From Acinetobacter pragensis (GTDB lineage Bacteria > Pseudomonadota > Gammaproteobacteria > Pseudomonadales > Moraxellaceae): a DNA stretch of 64,000 nucleotides. Positions 46,320 to 56,127 of the stretch are shown piece after piece (position 1 is the stretch's first letter; each line of letters starts with the position of its first letter). The translations under genes and the position numbers were made by a program. The notes beneath the pieces are model-generated. The model searched no databases. It worked only from the letters and a program-made list of their open reading frames with translations, and was not told the DNA's origin. Location: positions 1 through 64,000 of the forward strand of contig NZ_LUAW01000015.1 of the NCBI RefSeq assembly GCF_001605895.1. The letters are read 5' to 3'.

Positions 46320-47372
46320 ATGAGCGTGATTTCAGTAGGTATTGTCGGCGGTACAGGGTATACAGGCGTTGAATTATTGCGTCTTTTGCTGCGACACCCA
46401 AATGCGGAAGTGAAAGTATTAACTTCGCGTACTGAAAATGGACGCCGTGTCGATGACATGTTCCCAAGCTTGCGCGGGCATACCGATCTCCAGTATTCAG
46501 ATTTGAACATCGATGAATTAAAAAAATGTGATGCTGTATTCTTTGCGACTCCGCATGGTGTAGCAATGAAACATGCAGAAGAGCTTGTAGCGGCAAACAC
46601 CAAAGTCATCGACTTAGCAGCGGATTTCCGTTTGCAGGATCTAGAACAATTTGAAAAATGGTATGGCCTAGAACATGCTTGTCCAGATATTTTAAAAGAC
46701 TCTGTTTATGGCTTGTCAGAACTGAACCGTGAACAAATTAAGCAAGCGGATGTCATTGGCAACCCCGGCTGTTACCCAACGACAGTACAGCTGGGCTTAG
46801 CGCCAGTTTTGAAAGCTAACGCATTAGTGAAACCTGAAAGCATTATTATTGATGCAAAATCAGGTGTTTCAGGCGCCGGCCGTAAAGCCAGCCTCGGCAT
46901 GATTTATTCTGAAAATGCAGACAACTTTAAAGCTTATGGTGTTGCAGGCCACCGCCATCACCCTGAAATTGTAGAAGCATTGGAAAATATCTCTGGTCAA
47001 AAAGGTGTGTTTAACGAAATTCTGTTTGTACCGCATTTAGTACCAATGATCCGCGGCATGCTCAGCACCATTTACATTGATTTGACGGATGCGGGCGCAG
47101 CAGCCGATTTACAAAGCCTGTATGAAGAATTTTATGCCAATGAACAGTTTGTTGACGTGATGCCGGCTGGCAGTTCACCTGAAACCCGTTCAGTCCGCGG
47201 TGCGAACCAATTGCGTATTGCACTGTATAAGCCGCAGCCGAAAAAGCTGGTGATTCTTGCTGCTCAAGATAACTTAGTAAAAGGCGCTGCTGGTCAGGCT
47301 GTGCAAAATATGAACTTGATGTTCGGCTTTGCAGAAAACGCAGGCTTGCAAGGCATCGGTTTATTACCATAA
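46320..47372 (+). CDS. argC: N-acetyl-gamma-glutamyl-phosphate reductase
   Basis: ArgC reduces N-acetylglutamyl phosphate to the semialdehyde in arginine synthesis. The 350-residue product has the NADP-binding start [20 protein letters not shown]. The catalytic Cys151 is in [14 protein letters not shown]. The His base is probably in HRHHPEI near 217, within the usual ArgC pattern. GAGGTA precedes the ATG. argF lies 5 kb away on the other strand, so the arginine genes are scattered. Confidence 0.96.
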   Translation: MSVISVGIVGGTGYTGVELLRLLLRHPNAEVKVLTSRTENGRRVDDMFPSLRGHTDLQYSDLNIDELKKCDAVFFATPHGVAMKHAEELVAANTKVIDLAADFRLQDLEQFEKWYGLEHACPDILKDSVYGLSELNREQIKQADVIGNPGCYPTTVQLGLAPVLKANALVKPESIIIDAKSGVSGAGRKASLGMIYSENADNFKAYGVAGHRHHPEIVEALENISGQKGVFNEILFVPHLVPMIRGMLSTIYIDLTDAGAAADLQSLYEEFYANEQFVDVMPAGSSPETRSVRGANQLRIALYKPQPKKLVILAAQDNLVKGAAGQAVQNMNLMFGFAENAGLQGIGLLP

Positions 47373-47450
47373 GAAACGTTTAAATGCTTCACACACATTT
47401 GGATTTAGATTTAAATGTGTGCTTTGAATAAATCAAAACAAGAGATGATG

Positions 47451-48203
47451 ATGCAGAATTCAGACTCACAGATTGCGCCACAGCACAATGCCAGCGAAAA
47501 AAAACCGTTTTTGCAAACCAATATGCCATTGGCGATTGGCGCAGCTGTTTTAATTTTGAGCAGCGGTTTGCTGGGCTACACAGTTGGGCACCGTCAAGGC
47601 CTGACAGTGGTGGGTTATGATGCAGATGCGGAGCAGCTGGTTGAAGTTGTGAAAAAGCAAAAATTAGAGCTTGCCGTATTGAATAAAAGCCTGAATACTG
47701 CCATTCAAGAACGTGATGTTGCGGTCAGCAACTCCAATGATTTATTTCTGGAAGTGAATAAATCCCGCGATGCGCAGGCACAGGCCGAGAACATCGGCGT
47801 GCTATACCGCGAAGTGCTGCGTCAGCGCGGCGGCATTGCATTGGCGGTTCAGCATTTGGCCATTAAACCGCTGCCGGACAATGCCTTTGAATATCAGTTG
47901 GACTTAATGCAAGTCAGCCCAAGCAAAAGCAATGCTTCAGGCAGTGCGGAATTGCGCTTAATTCAGGGCACTGAAGTGCTGACTGTTCCAATGGAAGATA
48001 AAAACTTTAATTTTGAAAATAATGAGCGCCTGACAGGCCGCTGGACATTGCCGAAAGGCTTTAATCCAGACTTTATTGAAGTGCGTTTAAATGGCGCTGG
48101 AAAACAGGTGATCCGTCGTTTCAGCTGGTCTAAGGGTGCTGCGGTAGAGAATCAATCTTCTCTTCTTTCAGAAATTCCCCAAACTGAAGCAAACTCAAAC
48201 TGA
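47451..48203 (+). CDS. DUF6776-like membrane-anchored protein
   Basis: The 250-residue product starts at the third of three consecutive ATG codons, which is six bases after AGAG; the start is uncertain by two codons. It has one N-terminal span (PLAIGAAVLILSSGLLGYTV), a coiled-coil stretch (about residues 55-110, KKQKLELAVLNKSLNTAIQE) and a C-terminal beta-rich periplasmic domain. FEYQLDLMQVSPSKSNASG and a WTLPKGFNPDFIEVRL segment lie within it. The layout fits the DUF6776 family of proteobacterial proteins, from memory. It lies between argC and clpS. Confidence 0.65.
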   Translation: MQNSDSQIAPQHNASEKKPFLQTNMPLAIGAAVLILSSGLLGYTVGHRQGLTVVGYDADAEQLVEVVKKQKLELAVLNKSLNTAIQERDVAVSNSNDLFLEVNKSRDAQAQAENIGVLYREVLRQRGGIALAVQHLAIKPLPDNAFEYQLDLMQVSPSKSNASGSAELRLIQGTEVLTVPMEDKNFNFENNERLTGRWTLPKGFNPDFIEVRLNGAGKQVIRRFSWSKGAAVENQSSLLSEIPQTEANSN

Positions 48204-48222
48204 AGTGTGAAACAAGAATCTT

Positions 48223-48636
48223 ATGCGAAGTAATAAGCGTCAAATGAGTTTATCTGACATTAAAGACTCATTCTATGAAACTGGAATAGTGGATTGGCAC
48301 ATCAGCCCGCGCTTGAGCAATGAAACGCATGAAGATGGAGATTTAGACACGACCGTGATGACTGCGCGGCCGGAATTAAAGCGCCCGCCTATGTACGCTG
48401 TTATTTTAATGAACGACGACTACACCCCAATGGACTTTGTAATAGAAATTTTACAACAATACTTTGCAATGAATCTTGACCAAGCTACTCAAGTAATGCT
48501 AACTGTACACTATGAAGGAAAAGGTGTTGCAGGGGTTTATCCGCGGGATATTGCGGAGACGAAAGCAAACCAGGTCAATAATTATGCTCGGTCACAAAGC
48601 CATCCATTGCTTTGTCAGATTGAGCCCAAAGATTAA
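48223..48636 (+). CDS. clpS: ClpA adaptor ClpS
   Basis: ClpS brings N-degron substrates to ClpAP. The 137-residue product has the ClpS core from about residue 55: PPMYAVILMNDDYTPMDFV with the NDDYT residues that bind the substrate amino group, then VMLTVHYEGKGVAGVYPRDI. The N-terminal part is about 30 residues longer than in E. coli ClpS (106). A second ATG at 48244 would shorten it by seven. clpA follows nine bases later. Confidence 0.94.
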   Translation: MRSNKRQMSLSDIKDSFYETGIVDWHISPRLSNETHEDGDLDTTVMTARPELKRPPMYAVILMNDDYTPMDFVIEILQQYFAMNLDQATQVMLTVHYEGKGVAGVYPRDIAETKANQVNNYARSQSHPLLCQIEPKD

Positions 48637-48645
48637 GGGGGTTGC

Positions 48646-50922
48646 ATGCTCAGTCGTCAATTAGAAGTATCCTTACGTTTGGCTGTCAGCATGGCTCGTC
48701 AAAAGAGACATGAGTTTTTGACGGTAGAACATTTATTATTGGCTTTGCTTGATAACGACTCTGCTGTAAATGCTTTAAAAGCATGCGGTGCAGACATTAT
48801 CGTACTTCGAAAAGAACTCGAAGAGTACGTAGAACAGCATACACCTAAGCTTGGTGAAAACAGTGATCAGGCGCCTCATCCTACAGAAAGTTTTGACCGT
48901 ATTTTACAGCGTGCAATTTTTCATGTTCAATCAAGCGGCAGCGACCGTACAGTTGAAGGTGCGGATATTCTTGTTGCTATGTACTCAGAGCGCGATTCAT
49001 TTGCGGTATATTTGCTGAAGCGTCATCAGATCAACAGGTTGACTTTAACTCAGTATCTTTCGCATGGCACACGTAAAGATGAAGTGCAGCAGGAAGAGGA
49101 AATTGAAGAGCTGGATGGTGAAACTGCATCTTCAGCAAATGCTGGGCCTCTCGAGCTGTATACAACCAATTTAAATACTGAAGCGCAAAAGGGCAAGACA
49201 GACCCGCTTATTGGCCGCGAAAAAGAAATTGAGCGCGCCGCCCAGATTTTATGCCGTCGCCGCAAAAATAACCCGCTGCTGGTGGGTGACCCGGGTGTAG
49301 GGAAAACTTCTATTGCCGAAGGTTTGGCATGGCTGATTGTGAACGGTAAAGCGCCTAAACCTTTGGAAAATGCTGAAGTGTACAGCCTTGATATTGGCGC
49401 ATTAGTGGCAGGAACCAAATACCGCGGTGATTTTGAAAAACGTTTAAAACAATTACTGAATGCCTTGAAGAAAAAACCAGAAGCTGTTTTATTCATTGAC
49501 GAAATTCACATGATCATTGGCGCTGGCTCAAGCATGGGAAGCACCATGGATGCCTCGAATCTGATTAAACCAGCTCTGGCAAATGGAACCCTGCGCTGCA
49601 TTGGCTCGACAACCTTTCAAGAATACCGTCAAGTCTTTGAAAAAGATCATGCATTGTCACGCCGTTTCCAAAAAATTGACATCAGTGAACCATCTGTTTC
49701 GGAAACGATTGATATCCTGCGCGGCCTAAAATCTAAGTTTGAAGAGTTTCACCATGTGAAATATGAAGATTCAGCATTGGTTTCAGCCGTAGAACTATCT
49801 GCAAAATTCATTAATGACCGTTTCTTACCGGATAAAGCCATTGACGTGATTGATGAAGCCGGTGCGCAGCGCCGCTTGAAAGCGGAGCAGGATGATACGG
49901 CTATTACAGTTGAAAACATTGAAGATATTGTGTCAAAAATTGCGCGGATTCCGCCGAAGACTGTATCTAAAGATGATAAGACTGTATTGGAAAATCTTGA
50001 GCGGGATTTGAAACGTGTGGTCTTTGGTCAGGACGAAGCCATTGAAGCGCTGGGTTCAGCCATTAAATTGTCACGCGCAGGCCTGAAATCACCTGACAAA
50101 CCAGTCGGCAGTTTTGTATTTGCTGGCCCTACAGGTGTCGGTAAAACTGAAGTCACCAAGCAGCTGGCTAAATTGCTGGGTGTAGAGCTGGTGCGTTTCG
50201 ATATGTCAGAATATATGGAACGCCACGCAGTATCGCGTTTAATCGGTGCGCCTCCGGGTTATGTCGGTTTTGATCAAGGCGGTTTATTGACGGACGCCAT
50301 TCATAAAAATCCGCACTGTGTATTGCTTTTGGATGAAATTGAAAAGGCGCATCCAGACGTCTTTAATTTGTTGCTGCAAATTATGGATCATGGTTCCTTG
50401 ACCGATAACAATGGCCGGAAATCAGATTTCCGTAATGTGGTTTTGGTCTTAACAACTAATATTGGTGCAGAAAGCATTTCCCGCATCAGCATTGGCTTTA
50501 AAGAACAGGACAACAGCAATGATAATCAGGATGCAATGAAAAAAGCATTCTCGCCAGAATTCCGCAACCGCTTAGATGGTGTGATTCAGTTTAAGGCCTT
50601 GCCTGTAACAGTGATTGAAAATGTGGTCGATAAGTTCTTAACAGAACTTCAAGCACAGCTGGATGATAAAAAAGTCATTCTTGAAGTAGACCAAAGCGCG
50701 CGCGAATGGATGGCTGAAAATGGCTATGACCGCTTAATGGGCGCGCGTCCTATGCAGCGCTTGATTCAGGAGCATTTGAAGAAACCGCTTGCAGAGATGA
50801 TCTTGTTTGGTGAGTTAGCAGAGCATGGCGGTAATGTGGCTGTTTCTGTGAAAAAAGAGAATGGAAAGGCTGTTGGTTTGAAACTCGAAGTGTTTGAGGA
50901 TCAAACAGCTGAACCCGCTTAA
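48646..50922 (+). CDS. clpA: ATP-dependent Clp protease ATP-binding subunit ClpA
   Basis: ClpA unfolds substrates for ClpP. The 758-residue AAA+ protein has the N-domain (LEVSLRLAVSMARQKRHEFL), the first nucleotide-binding site (GDPGVGKTS near residue 214, LFIDEIHMIIGAG) and the second (GPTGVGKTE near 494, LLLDEIEKAHPDVFNLL). Arg finger and sensor segments follow. The length matches E. coli ClpA (758). GGGGG lies upstream of the ATG. It forms the clpSA operon with clpS. Confidence 0.97.
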   Translation: MLSRQLEVSLRLAVSMARQKRHEFLTVEHLLLALLDNDSAVNALKACGADIIVLRKELEEYVEQHTPKLGENSDQAPHPTESFDRILQRAIFHVQSSGSDRTVEGADILVAMYSERDSFAVYLLKRHQINRLTLTQYLSHGTRKDEVQQEEEIEELDGETASSANAGPLELYTTNLNTEAQKGKTDPLIGREKEIERAAQILCRRRKNNPLLVGDPGVGKTSIAEGLAWLIVNGKAPKPLENAEVYSLDIGALVAGTKYRGDFEKRLKQLLNALKKKPEAVLFIDEIHMIIGAGSSMGSTMDASNLIKPALANGTLRCIGSTTFQEYRQVFEKDHALSRRFQKIDISEPSVSETIDILRGLKSKFEEFHHVKYEDSALVSAVELSAKFINDRFLPDKAIDVIDEAGAQRRLKAEQDDTAITVENIEDIVSKIARIPPKTVSKDDKTVLENLERDLKRVVFGQDEAIEALGSAIKLSRAGLKSPDKPVGSFVFAGPTGVGKTEVTKQLAKLLGVELVRFDMSEYMERHAVSRLIGAPPGYVGFDQGGLLTDAIHKNPHCVLLLDEIEKAHPDVFNLLLQIMDHGSLTDNNGRKSDFRNVVLVLTTNIGAESISRISIGFKEQDNSNDNQDAMKKAFSPEFRNRLDGVIQFKALPVTVIENVVDKFLTELQAQLDDKKVILEVDQSAREWMAENGYDRLMGARPMQRLIQEHLKKPLAEMILFGELAEHGGNVAVSVKKENGKAVGLKLEVFEDQTAEPA

Positions 50923-50940
50923 TTCTTATCACTTTTATAA

Positions 50941-50966
50941 AAACCCGTGTTTACACGGGTTTTTTG
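50941..50966 (+). terminator. Rho-independent terminator after clpA
   Basis: AAACCCGTGT and ACACGGGTTT form a stem followed by a T-run, 19 bases after the stop. Confidence 0.9.
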
Positions 50967-51049
50967 TATCGTATTCATTTTAGCTGCTTTGCTTTATTCA
51001 TTGCGATATTGAATGCGTGGCTTAAAGCATTTTAATTTTTAGAGACATT

Positions 51050-51403
51050 ATGGATATTCAAATTGGCAAGGTTCTCATGACCTTGGTTTTATTTTTAATA
51101 ACGGCAGTGATGGAAATTCTTGGCTGTTATTTTCCATATTTAATATTAAATCAAGGTAAATCGCATTGGCTCTGGGTTCCGACAATTTTGGCGCTGGCCG
51201 CTTTTGTCTGGCTGTTAACCCTGCATCCGGCCGCATCAGGGCGGATTTATGCAGCCTACGGCGGGATCTATATCTTTAGTGCGCTGATGTGGCTTCGGTT
51301 TGTTGATCATGTCAGCTTAAGCCGCTGGGATTTACTGGGCGGGGCAGTTGTAATTTGCGGCGCATTAATGATTATTTTGCAGCCTCAGGGCTTGATCCGC
51401 TAA
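51050..51403 (+). CDS. YnfA family (UPF0060) small membrane protein
   Basis: The 117-residue protein has four spans with the YnfA family patterns [36 protein letters not shown] and [18 protein letters not shown]. YnfA is related to small multidrug-resistance transporters in fold. Transport of quaternary compounds has been reported for some members, but the role is not settled. The first ten residues are longer than in E. coli YnfA (108). It is a single gene. Confidence 0.92.
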   Translation: MDIQIGKVLMTLVLFLITAVMEILGCYFPYLILNQGKSHWLWVPTILALAAFVWLLTLHPAASGRIYAAYGGIYIFSALMWLRFVDHVSLSRWDLLGGAVVICGALMIILQPQGLIR

Positions 51404-51434
51404 ATTGAGCGGTATTCGGGTGGTTAGAGAATTC

Positions 51435-51464
51435 AAAAAAACCTCTATTTTGAGAGGCTTTTTT
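51435..51464. terminator. Terminator between ynfA-like gene and convergent gene
   Basis: AAAAAACCTCT and AGAGGCTTTTTT form a stem with one mismatch, between two convergent genes. Confidence 0.78.
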
Positions 51465-51488
51465 CGAATTGAAAGTTGATGGTGCAAG

Positions 51489-51959
51489 TCAAAATGCGCA
51501 TTCTGTATTTTTAATAATGTATTGATAGACTTGTTTTTCTGATGCCAGCTTCATATTCACGGCATAAGGGTTGCTGCGCTGAAATTGGTTTTCAAATAAT
51601 AAGTGGCAGTTTTGCAATGTATTTTTTTTCATTAATTTTTTAACTTCAGCTGTTCCGATACTTTGCTCAAATTGTGAAAAATCTGGGGTTGTGATGATGC
51701 CCTCAATATCAATTTGCTGGGCATTCATTTGATATTTTTCCATCAGCATGTTTTGATCGACCTGAAAAGGTAAAGTCCTTGAGTCTTCATCGCTGAGAAC
51801 ATCTAAAACATCGTTTAAGGCTTGGCTGTTCTGAATTTTATAGTGACTGTCTAAAATCTGCTTTTTCTGTAAGTATTGATCCAGCTCAGTAGGCGCTGCT
51901 ATTAATTGAGCCGCAACAATGGATAACCCGAAACCAAGAAGCAATTGCTTTAAATCCAT
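51489..51959 (-). CDS. Exported hypothetical protein
   Basis: The 156-residue protein has a signal peptide (LLLGFGLSIVAAQLIAAPTE, cleavage after about residue 22). The mature part of about 134 residues is soluble, with two Cys (NCHLLF and the terminal ECAF) that could form a disulfide in the periplasm. The middle contains YQMNAQQIDIEGIITTPDF. No family is recognised. It is a single gene, downstream of argF on the same strand but separated from it by a terminator. Confidence 0.7.
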   Translation of the reverse strand: MDLKQLLLGFGLSIVAAQLIAAPTELDQYLQKKQILDSHYKIQNSQALNDVLDVLSDEDSRTLPFQVDQNMLMEKYQMNAQQIDIEGIITTPDFSQFEQSIGTAEVKKLMKKNTLQNCHLLFENQFQRSNPYAVNMKLASEKQVYQYIIKNTECAF

Positions 51960-52008
51960 TTTAAAATCACTTATAAAAATTATGGTTTTTATTATATCGA
52001 GATTGGCA

Positions 52009-52039
52009 ATAAAAAAGCACCCGAAGGCGCTTTTTTATT
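52009..52039 (-). terminator. Rho-independent terminator after argF
   Basis: AATAAAAAAGCACC and GGCGCTTTTTTATT form a nearly perfect stem with a short loop, nine bases past the argF stop. Confidence 0.85.
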
Positions 52040-52047
52040 GCATTAAA

Positions 52048-52971
52048 TTATGCGTCTTTTTTTAGATTTTCGTTAATTAAAAATTCAACCAGCGCTTTTT
52101 GTGCATGCAGCCGATTTTCTGCTTCATCCCAAACCACGGCATTTTTATGGTCCAGCATGTTTTCTGAGATTTCTTCACCGCGATGGGCTGGCAGGCAATG
52201 CATGAATAGGCAGTCAGTGTGCGCTAAATCCATCAGGCGTTCATTCACCTGATAATCCGCAAACGCTTTTTCGCGAATTTTTTGCTCTTCTTCCTGACCC
52301 ATGCTTGCCCAAACGTCAGTTACAATCAAATCTGCATTTACCGCCGCATCTTCAGCAGAGCCAACTAATTCCACACAATGGGCAAATTCAGAAAGGAACT
52401 GCTGTTTTGGCTCGTAACCTTTAGGTGACGCAATTTTTAATTTAAAGTCCCACATATGCGCCGCTTCTATATAAGAGTTGCACATATTGTTGCCATCGCC
52501 AATCCAGGCGACCGTTTTGCCTTCGATTGAACCGCGGTGCTCTACATACGTTTGAATATCCGCAAGCAGCTGGCAAGGGTGGTGGTCATCTGTTAAAGCA
52601 TTGATGACCGGCACTTTCGAATATGATGCAAAGCGTTCTACGATGTCATGACCAAAGGTACGGATCATCACAATATCAAGCATGCTTGAAATTACGCGGG
52701 CAGAATCTTCAATGGGTTCGCCGCGGCCTAATTGCGTGTCGCGTGATGATAGGAAGATTGCGCTGCCGCCAAACTGACTCATGCCTGCTTCAAACGATAC
52801 ACGGGTACGGGTACTCGATTTTTCAAAAATCATCCCCATCACTTTACCAGCGAATGGCTGGAATACTTCATTGTTGTGCTGTTTGCGCTTCAGCTCGATA
52901 CCGCGCTGCACAATTTGGTTAAGTTCTAAAGTCGATAAATCGCGTAAAGTAAGAAAGTGACGCAGAGCCAT
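52048..52971 (-). CDS. argF: Ornithine carbamoyltransferase, anabolic type
   Basis: ArgF makes citrulline from ornithine and carbamoyl phosphate. The 307-residue protein has the carbamoyl-phosphate motif [13 protein letters not shown] (about residues 52-64), the [11 protein letters not shown] segment (about 130) and the Cys site [11 protein letters not shown] (about 270). The ornithine loop is in [13 protein letters not shown]. The length suits the anabolic enzyme; no arcA or arcC lies near. It is a single gene. Confidence 0.95.
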   Translation of the reverse strand: MALRHFLTLRDLSTLELNQIVQRGIELKRKQHNNEVFQPFAGKVMGMIFEKSSTRTRVSFEAGMSQFGGSAIFLSSRDTQLGRGEPIEDSARVISSMLDIVMIRTFGHDIVERFASYSKVPVINALTDDHHPCQLLADIQTYVEHRGSIEGKTVAWIGDGNNMCNSYIEAAHMWDFKLKIASPKGYEPKQQFLSEFAHCVELVGSAEDAAVNADLIVTDVWASMGQEEEQKIREKAFADYQVNERLMDLAHTDCLFMHCLPAHRGEEISENMLDHKNAVVWDEAENRLHAQKALVEFLINENLKKDA

Positions 52972-53085
52972 GATTACTCCACAATAATTGCTGAATCAAA
53001 AAAGTAAACAACAATTAGTTGTTGGTTGGTTAAGAAAAGGAGAATCGAATACTCTATACCAAATATGCGTAAAATTGCAAAAAAA

Positions 53086-53736
53086 CTATGGCTTTTGATG
53101 CCCATCCAAGAAGTGATCTACACAATAGCTAATGTATTTGATGTTTTCTTGATCAGATTCTTCTGCTGGAAGCCCCATTAATATTTTCCATTCTAAATTC
53201 CGTAAAATCCCAAAATAGAACTGGGCTGAAAATAGTGGGTTTTCACAATACAGAATTCCTTTGCTGTGCGCATTTTCGAGCGCTTTGGCAATGGCCAGCT
53301 GGATTTGTTTCGGGCCCTGTTCATGAATATGGCGGGCTAACTCAGGATTGCGCTGGCTTTGTTCTAAAACCAAGCGCATAAACGCGGCTTTTTCAGGCTG
53401 ATTTAAGTTTTTTTGAAAATTCAATAAGGTGCTGATGAGGTAGTTGCGCAAATCTGTAAGCTTTGGATCAAAAGGCTGACAGATATCTTTGAAAAATTGG
53501 TCGCGGCGGTAATCGCAAATAGCCTTAAATAAGCCTTCTTTACTGCCGAAATATTTATAGATAGAAGCTTTGGATCCGCCAGCATGGTTCACAATGTCGT
53601 CTAAAGAAACAGATTCGTAGCCAAATTTCAGAAATAGCTCTGTTGCGCTTTCTAAAAGCGCAACACAACGTTCATGACCGCGTTTGGTTTGCGGCAGGTC
53701 ACGGGCGATTGGTTCTAACTGAGCTAAATCTTGCAT
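53086..53736 (-). CDS. TetR-family transcriptional regulator
   Basis: The 216-residue protein has the TetR DNA-binding domain (residues about 20-75: ALLESATELFLKFGYESVSL, then IVNHAGGSKASIYKYFGSKE). A helical ligand domain with a TetR_C-type pattern follows (AAFMRLVLEQSQRNPELARH). It is divergent from prpB across about 240 bases. It may regulate prpBC, although the usual methylcitrate regulators are GntR-type or the PrpR sigma-54 activator, so this is only position-based inference. Confidence 0.88.
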   Translation of the reverse strand: MQDLAQLEPIARDLPQTKRGHERCVALLESATELFLKFGYESVSLDDIVNHAGGSKASIYKYFGSKEGLFKAICDYRRDQFFKDICQPFDPKLTDLRNYLISTLLNFQKNLNQPEKAAFMRLVLEQSQRNPELARHIHEQGPKQIQLAIAKALENAHSKGILYCENPLFSAQFYFGILRNLEWKILMGLPAEESDQENIKYISYCVDHFLDGHQKP

Positions 53737-53974
53737 ATATGAGGGAAATATAATCTATAAATAAAAAATCTCTTGAAATTATAGCAAAAGTTTGCGCAGG
53801 ATTCTGCATTCATCGCAGTGCAAAAGACAATCATGCTGTAACGAAATAATATTATATATTTCAAAAATATTTGACTAAAGTTTTAGAGTAAAAATTCTAA
53901 TGGGTCATAGCGGGCGGAATAATTATGAGTATACTCAAGCCTCAACAAATAAAGTGACCACTGTGGAAAGGAAT

Positions 53975-54850
53975 ATGACAGAACAAACGTCTGCAGGTTT
54001 AAGATTTAGACAAGCTCTAGAAGTGGAAAAACCATTACAAATCATCGGTACAGTCAACGCTTATGCAGCCATGATGGCCAAACAGGTGGGTTACAAAGCC
54101 ATTTATGTTTCGGGTGCCGGTGTCGCGAACTACTCTTATGGCTTGCCTGATTTAGGCATGACCAGTCTGGATAACGTTTTAGAAGATGTCCGCCGTATCA
54201 CAGAACGCGTAGACACCCCGCTGCTGGTCGATATCGACACCGGCTGGGGCGGCGCATTCAACATCGCGCGCAGCGTCAAGCAAATGATCGCCGCCGGCGC
54301 CGCTGCTGTACATATTGAAGACCAGGTTGCGCAGAAGCGCTGCGGCCACCGTCCGAACAAAGAAATCGTGACGCAGCAGGAAATGGTTGACCGCATCAAA
54401 TCCGCGGTTGATGCAAAAACAGATTCAAACTTTGTGGTGATGGCGCGTACGGACGCCTTGCAGAAAGAAGGCCTGCAGGCCGTGATTGACCGCGCCTGCG
54501 CCTGCGTCGAAGCCGGTGCGGATGCGATCTTTGCCGAAGCGATGACCGACATCACCATGTACAAAACTGTCTGCGATGCAGTCGGCGTGCCTGTGCTGGC
54601 GAACATCACCGAATTTGGCGATACCCCGTACTACACCGTCGATGAGCTGGGCGAGCAGGGCATCCGCATGGTGCTGTACCCGCTGTCAGCCACCCGCGCC
54701 ATGCAGAAAGCCGCGCTGGAGGTGATGCAGTCCATCCGCAAGGACGGCACCCAAGTCAACGTTCTTGACATCATGCAGCCGCGCAAGGAACTGTATGAAT
54801 TTCTGGATTACCATACCTTTGAAAATACACTGGATAAACTGTTTAAATAA
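53975..54850 (+). CDS. prpB: 2-methylisocitrate lyase
   Basis: PrpB splits 2-methylisocitrate to succinate and pyruvate in propionate breakdown. From ATG 53975 (GGAAAGGA upstream) the product is 291 residues. It has the family start [28 protein letters not shown] and the active-site KRCGH (residues about 121-125), followed by VMARTDAL. The earlier ATG at 53900 would add 25 unsupported residues. From about 54190 to 54790 the codons are far richer in G/C at third positions than those of most neighbours. Confidence 0.94.
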   Translation: MTEQTSAGLRFRQALEVEKPLQIIGTVNAYAAMMAKQVGYKAIYVSGAGVANYSYGLPDLGMTSLDNVLEDVRRITERVDTPLLVDIDTGWGGAFNIARSVKQMIAAGAAAVHIEDQVAQKRCGHRPNKEIVTQQEMVDRIKSAVDAKTDSNFVVMARTDALQKEGLQAVIDRACACVEAGADAIFAEAMTDITMYKTVCDAVGVPVLANITEFGDTPYYTVDELGEQGIRMVLYPLSATRAMQKAALEVMQSIRKDGTQVNVLDIMQPRKELYEFLDYHTFENTLDKLFK

Positions 54851-54873
54851 ATAATTCAAAATGGAGAATTAAA

Positions 54874-56010
54874 ATGGCTGAAGGAAAAGTACTCACCGGC
54901 GCAGGGCTGCGCGGACAAGTGGCAGGGAAAACAGCACTTTCAACTGTAGGAAAAAGCGGCGCAGGCTTAACATACCGCGGTTATGACGTGCAGGATTTGG
55001 CGGAAAACTGCCAGTTCGAAGAAGTCGCATACCTGATCTTCTTTGGCGAATTGCCGACAGCAGAACAGCTGACAGCCTATAAGGCAAAATTAAAATCACT
55101 GCGCCAATTGCCGCAAGCGCTGAAAGAAGTGCTGGAACGCATTCCTGCAGATTCACACCCGATGGACGTGATGCGCACAGGCGTCTCCATGCTGGGCAAT
55201 CTTGAAACAGAAAAATCATTTGATGAACAGCAGGACGTCGCGGACCGCATTTTGGCAACTTTACCTGCCATCATCTGCTACTGGTACCGTTTCAGCCATG
55301 ACGGCGTGCGCATTGAAGAAAACACCGATGACGATTCAATCGGCGCGCAATTCCTGCACCTGCTTCGCGGTGAAAAGCCGAATGAACTGCATGAGCAGGT
55401 GATGAATGTATCGCTGATTCTGTATGCAGAGCATGAATTCAACGCGTCAACATTCACAGCGCGTGTATGCGCATCAACACTTTCAGATATGCATTCGTGC
55501 ATTACTGGCGCGATTGGTTCACTGCGCGGTCCATTGCATGGCGGCGCGAATGAAGCGGCGATGGAAATGATTGAAAACTGGACATCACCGGAAGAAGCTG
55601 AGCGTGAAATGCTGGGCAAGCTGGAGCGCAAAGAAAAGATCATGGGCTTTGGGCATGCGATCTATAAAGACAATGACCCGCGCAACGGCATCATCAAAAT
55701 CTGGTCTGAGCGTTTGGCGAAAGATGTTGGCGATACGGTACTTTATCCGGTATCTGTACGCTGTGAAGAAGTGATGTGGCGCGAGAAGAAATTATTCTGC
55801 AATGCAGACTTCTTCCATGCCTCGGCATATCACTTCATGGATATTGCGACCAAGCTGTTCACGCCAATCTTCGTGATGAGCCGTGTTACGGGCTGGGCCG
55901 CGCATGTGATGGAGCAGCGCGCAGACAACCGGATCATCCGCCCGAGTGCGGACTATACCGGTCCGGAACTGCGTAAAGTGGTGCCGATTGAGGAACGTCT
56001 TGCAGCTTAA
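54874..56010 (+). CDS. prpC: 2-methylcitrate synthase
   Basis: PrpC condenses propionyl-CoA with oxaloacetate. The 378-residue citrate-synthase-fold protein has LTYRGYDVQDLAENCQFEEV, the His site GSLRGPLHGGANEAAMEMI and GFGHAIYKDNDPRNGI with the second catalytic His. The C-terminal Asp and Arg segment is in MEQRADNRIIRPSADYTG. The length and the RGYDV start fit methylcitrate synthase rather than the longer GltA. AATGGAGAATTAAA precedes the ATG. No acnD or prpF follows. Confidence 0.93.
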   Translation: MAEGKVLTGAGLRGQVAGKTALSTVGKSGAGLTYRGYDVQDLAENCQFEEVAYLIFFGELPTAEQLTAYKAKLKSLRQLPQALKEVLERIPADSHPMDVMRTGVSMLGNLETEKSFDEQQDVADRILATLPAIICYWYRFSHDGVRIEENTDDDSIGAQFLHLLRGEKPNELHEQVMNVSLILYAEHEFNASTFTARVCASTLSDMHSCITGAIGSLRGPLHGGANEAAMEMIENWTSPEEAEREMLGKLERKEKIMGFGHAIYKDNDPRNGIIKIWSERLAKDVGDTVLYPVSVRCEEVMWREKKLFCNADFFHASAYHFMDIATKLFTPIFVMSRVTGWAAHVMEQRADNRIIRPSADYTGPELRKVVPIEERLAA

Positions 56011-56035
56011 TTAGGCTGCGCAGACTTTGCAGTAA

Positions 56036-56071
56036 TAGCAAGGAGCAAAGTTCAATTTACTCCTTGCTAGG
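56036..56071 (+). terminator. Possible terminator after prpC
   Basis: TAGCAAGGAG pairs perfectly with CTCCTTGCTA across a 14-base loop. The following bases are only mildly T-rich, so termination would be partial. Confidence 0.55.
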
Positions 56072-56127
56072 CTTTGTTCTATAAAGAATTAACAGCTGTA
56101 TTGCCTCAAAGCTGTTTTAAAGCCTTA

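Noticed and set aside
47380..47415. Hairpin CACACATTT/AAATGTGTG between argC and the DUF6776-like gene
   Set aside because: A nine-pair stem is present but with no T-run. It could be a weak attenuator and was not listed as a terminator.
53086..56010. Horizontal acquisition of prpBC
   Set aside because: The GC shift is real to the eye, but the genes are normal for the group and no mobile-element borders were seen. High expression could explain it, so transfer is not claimed.
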